DNA of 64,000 nucleotides from Neopestalotiopsis rosae (Eukaryota > Ascomycota > Sordariomycetes > Amphisphaeriales > Sporocadaceae): contig JALGAS010000006.1 in NCBI GenBank assembly GCA_023078685.1, forward strand, positions 3,782,001-3,846,000, written 5' to 3'. A program made the translations under genes and the position numbers. Numbering within the stretch: the stretch's first letter is position 1; each line of letters begins with the position of its first letter. This document shows, piece by piece, positions 60,701 to 64,000 of the stretch. The notes beneath the pieces were generated by a model. That model had not been told where the DNA came from. It made no database searches and saw nothing but the letters and a program-made list of their open reading frames with translations.

Positions 60701-61026
60701 GGTACAAACTTCAAGGGTCGTCTTCCCAGGAAGTGGTTGGCGCTAACTGAAGCGGTCGTAGCGTGCAACACTGTGCTGGCTATGGCAATCCCAGCTCCCC
60801 ACGCCCTGGAGCGAGGTCTCAGTGGTCCCTAAAGCAGGACAATAGCGGGGGAATCCACTAACCTGCAGTGGAGCCAAGATGGATCAACATCCAGAATCGG
60901 ATCCGATGATCTGATGAGTCGCACCGAACCATAACACGAACTATTCGGTGAGGTTGTACAGCTCTTCAGGACTGGGCAAATACGATCAAGGGGACAATAT
61001 AGACGGCCGGTATCGATGTCAGAGCA
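54798..61026. other. Gene-poor stretch, 6.2 kb
   Basis: Between the 5' ends of fungalysin and the second Zn2Cys6 gene. The left end is the fungalysin promoter. The rest has only short overlapping frames on both strands. A minus-strand frame at about 59235-59495 reads somewhat like protein (an EFDEESKWWHEEEETR segment) but has no start or homology I recognise. I see no LTRs, long repeats or tRNA. It could hold unrecognised non-coding genes or decayed sequence. Confidence 0.4.
54915..54997 (-). promoter_or_regulatory. Fungalysin promoter: TATA box and GATA site
   Basis: On the minus strand TATAAA at 54915-54920 lies 118 nt upstream of the ATG. GATAAG at 54992-54997 (plus-strand orientation) is a possible AreA-type nitrogen site, which would suit a secreted protease. 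Both are short motifs and only suggestive. Confidence 0.4.
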
Positions 61027-63200
61027 ATGGCCGAGTCTATCAGGTACGATTTGTTATAGGCCTCTGCGAGCCGCTGGGAGATCGCTCACTCATCTTCTCC
61101 AGATCCGTCTCCGCGTGCTTGAGGTGCAGGCGCCAGAAGCTTCGGGTAAGCATCTCCAATACAACTGCCACCACGCATTGGGACATCAAATATTTCTGTT
61201 CTTGAATTTCTGCAATGAATGCTGACTGATGAATTACAGTGCAGCGGCCCAAGTCAAGTGCCCTGTCAAAGATGTTCGACTAGCCGGTCTGAATGCGTCT
61301 TTACTGCACCCAGAGCTGCGCGCCCACTACTGGAGGCTGTTAGTCTTGCGTCCAAGTAAGTGACTTGATTATGAAGACTTGTTTAGGCAAAATGGCTGAC
61401 TAAATAGTGACAAAGTTGCTTTACTGGAGCAACGCTTGAATGCTGTCGAAGGCCAACTCAGGGGTGAAATTGATGCTCTCAAGAGGACAGTGAACGAGTT
61501 GAGGCCGGGCAGTGTGCCAGGTCCTAGTCCGATCGGCCTGTTGCAGAGTCCCAATGGCACTCACGATATCTTGGGAAGTAGTCCCCATGATGGCATGCAA
61601 GATCGCAGCAGTCTAGCGAACGTGTCGGCCGGCGAACAGCAATGGCAAGCCCTGCACTCCTTGTACGTCCGACCCACACAATCCAGAGAGTCGTTGCTCA
61701 CATTCTTAGCTACCACGAAAACTGCAAAACCGTGATTGCATTCATGGATGATCAATTCTATCCGCCAGTGGTCGTTCTTAGACAACACCCTTTACTATCA
61801 ACCGTAGTATGTCTCATTGCATCGCGAGCTATCATGCCGGAAAAATACCAGTCATTTCTCGACGAGGCCGACGACTTGGTCAAGAAAACCTTCGGAGGTC
61901 CAACGCCTGACCTCCTCACTGTAAAGGCTTTGATGCTACTTGCAGTTTGGACCGGGCGATCGCGCCTCTGGGGTTACGTTGCTTCGATTGCTGCTGAGTT
62001 GAAGCTGAACACGGCCGTGATTCGTCTGGGAGATGACGCGTTTCAACAATCCATCGAGTCTGTGGATCATGCGAGGACGTGGCTATCATTGTGCTGCTTC
62101 GATCTGGTGTAGGGGATTCTGTCTACTATTCAGTCCTGACAAAGGCTTACAATGTCCAGAATGAACCTCAACCGTCCTTTTGTAATCAACAGAATGAGGG
62201 ACTACTTGCCGTTTACCGCAAATCTCCTTACATCACCACATCGACGGCCGGTTGACTATCGAATTGCTGCGTATATTGAAGGGTTTGCCATTGCCGGTAA
62301 TGTCCAGTGCCTCTGGACTGCGTGTCGTGTGCTAATCCCGTATAGCTGATGCAAAAACACAATTGCAAAACACCAAGCTGCATATCTCGCCACTGCCCTC
62401 CGACGTCACTTCACTTTTGGATCTTTCCAATCAAAAGATTGACAGGTGGTTTTATGAGATCAACAACAAGATGAATCCTCTATATCAGACTTTCCAAGAC
62501 AGGCAAGATCGAAATCGATTCTTGGTACCGTACAGCTTTTTGAAAATGTGAGTCTCTTCCGTTGTTAATACGAAGATGAAACTGACCGTGAGCCGTCGTG
62601 CAGTTACATTAATGGCTTTGCACTTTACGGTGTTCAACAAGGCAGCGACGCGCCAGATAGGATCAGACTGGGATATGTTCAAGAAGCTTTGGACAGTGCG
62701 ATTCTGGTGATTAGAACTCAATGCGACTCACCAGCTCTGCGCAAAGGATTGCGATATACAATGGTAAGGCCACTGACGCAAAATCATGCTCCACATGCTC
62801 ACACATGCACAGGACTACAACGGCATCACTACGTACAATGCAATCAACTACATACTCAAGGCAATGACTGTCGCGCACCAATATCTCAACTATTCCATGG
62901 TCTTTCCCGCACTACACCAAGCGGCACAAATGTTTGAAGGGGCTGGATCGGTAGATGCAGCCAACGACATTCGTAAGGAGCAAGACAAGTTGGCCATGCT
63001 TACGAATACTGTCTTGTCCCCCGAAGTTTTGGAACACGGAAATGCGGACAGAGAAGCAAATCAGCTTTTTGATATCCCCAGCTTTTGGGACGAAGCGGTC
63101 AGACAATTCACAACATGTCTCATCACAAGATGCTGTGCTAACATGTGCTCAGAACTTTGAGGATGCGTTTCCCGAAATGAACGTTTATACTCTCGACTAG
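61027..63200 (+). CDS. Zn2Cys6 transcription factor, ten exons
   Basis: Exons 61027-61043, 61103-61145, 61240-61355, 61408-61662, 61710-62108, 62160-62296, 62346-62547, 62604-62763, 62813-63097 and 63153-63200; 553 residues. The first exon is only 17 nt and encodes MAESI plus part of Arg. The zinc cluster is C11-x2-C14-x6-C21-x7-C29-x2-C32-x6-C39, with an intron directly before Cys21. A short coiled coil follows (about 60-90, VALLEQRLNAVEGQL). The fungal regulator domain includes ENCKTVIAFMDDQFYPP, LKLNTAVIRLG and LNRPFVINRMRDYLPF. All phases close, but the last intron uses a weak GTCAGA donor. The stop is 77 bp from that of the convergent transporter, which it might regulate (inference). Confidence 0.8.
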
Positions 63201-63277
63201 GTGAATCATCTGTCGCATTGAACTTCATTCTCTACAAATTCGCGTCTAAGACTACTCAAGTCGACCAAGTCAACAGC

Positions 63278-64000
63278 TTAGAGCACGTAGCGGAAGTGCG
63301 GATTCTCTTTCTGTAAGTGGCTGTTAGTATCTGACTTTGGTGTCTCAGTATCGGCCAACTTACATCAGTCAGATCCGAGAGACTCTGCTCAGTATCGAAT
63401 GAAGTGTCCTGGTTTTCTGCGGCGCGATCCCGCTACAAATCTGTTAGCCTTGATCTAGCAGACATGATCATATGCAGCTACTTGCCTTGCGGTTCTCAAA
63501 CACATTTTGGAAGTAGGAGCCAACAAGCAGGATAACCTGGAATGCAAAAGCTCCAATGATGACGGCGCATCCGGTACGGTATTCTGGAGCCTCTCTTTCC
63601 AAAAAGACCTGAGGTCCAATCAGGTTACCAATACAGTAACTGACGAATACAGAAGAAGTAAAGACATTCTTCTTTGTTCTGCCGGCAACATTGGCTTGGA
63701 TTATACCGAGACCTTGGACAAATGCAACGCTGAAGCCGACAATGATGTAGTAGCCGAACAGACGTCCGACACGCTGCTCCTCGGAAAGACCATAGATCAG
63801 ACTTGAACCGAGAATGGCAATCAGAATACCACCAATCATCAAAAAGTGCCTGCAACCATTGATTTTTGCCGCCAAGTATCTGTAATTGGGGAAGCCTCTG
63901 GTTAGCGATCAAGATCATCATACGTGGGCTCTTGTACATACCCAGCAATCCAAAGAGCCATGACTTGCGTGGCACCAGTTGGCATTCCCAGTAGAGTCGC
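63278..64000 (-). CDS. MFS transporter, allantoate-permease (Dal5) type, C-terminal part
   Basis: Partial; the gene continues beyond the right edge. Exons seen: 63942 to the edge, 63486-63879, 63364-63432 and 63278-63310. The visible part covers the last membrane helices: TLLGMPTGATQVMALWIAG, then RHFLMIGGILIAILGSSLIYG, FGYYIIVGFSVAFVQGLGII and VIIGAFAFQVILLVGSYF. The cytoplasmic tail NRKRDRAAENQD..LTDKENPHFRYVL is typical of the anion:cation symporter (Dal5/Tna1-like) family, which imports organic anions such as allantoate, nicotinate or pantothenate. The second visible intron (63433-63485) has a GC-AG boundary. The substrate is unknown. Confidence 0.87.

Overview
The window is nuclear DNA of a filamentous ascomycete. 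The evidence is short spliceosomal introns (about 47-75 nt) with GTRNGT donors and CTAAC-like branch sites, two intron-containing nuclear tRNA genes, two Zn2Cys6 regulators, a fungalysin protease and a Pex14/Trm8/Mdm1/Rad4 gene set. The proteins look like those of Sordariomycetes, probably Hypocreales, but that placement is inference. Gene models were built by hand from splice signals and reading-frame continuity. A start was accepted only where an ATG is present.

Layout. 1-8 kb: the tail of a gene cut by the left edge (+), a long empty stretch, ribosomal protein eS30 (-), a CREG-like secreted flavin-barrel protein (+), tRNA-Pro(AGG) (+), tRNA-Ala(TGC) (-) and a DHCR24-like FAD oxidoreductase (-). 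9-20 kb: an HSL-type esterase (-), peroxin 14 (-) divergent from tRNA m7G46 methyltransferase Trm8 (+), and an APC amino-acid/GABA-type permease (+). 20-31 kb: an Mdm1-like PXA-RGS-PX-nexin protein (+), a two-RRM SR/Npl3-like RNA-binding protein (-) and HMG-CoA synthase (-). 33-46 kb: dihydroorotase (-) divergent from Rad4/XPC (+), a full-length ABCA transporter (-) tail to tail with Rad4, and a SprT-like HExxH protein (+). 47-55 kb: a Zn2Cys6 regulator (+) tail to tail with a Nudix/eIF2B-like fusion (-), then an M36 fungalysin (-). 55-61 kb holds no gene I can support. 61-64 kb: a ten-exon Zn2Cys6 regulator (+) tail to tail with an MFS (Dal5-type) transporter (-) cut by the right edge.

The genes do not form one pathway. 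Housekeeping genes (translation, peroxisome, isoprenoid, pyrimidine, DNA repair) alternate with accessory ones (protease, esterase, regulators, transporter). No secondary-metabolite core enzyme is visible.

The most interesting signals lie inside introns. The eS30 intron 2 contains a 24-bp inverted repeat whose only departures from Watson-Crick pairing are G-U pairs in the sense RNA. The SR/Npl3-like gene needs a 6-nt microexon, and it has a 412-nt intron with an unusual donor whose retention gives an early stop. The first intron of the Nudix/eIF2B gene carries a still-open fragment of a Ty3/Gypsy integrase. A 135-nt stretch near 8.5 kb carries four perfect TTTGCAAA palindromes.
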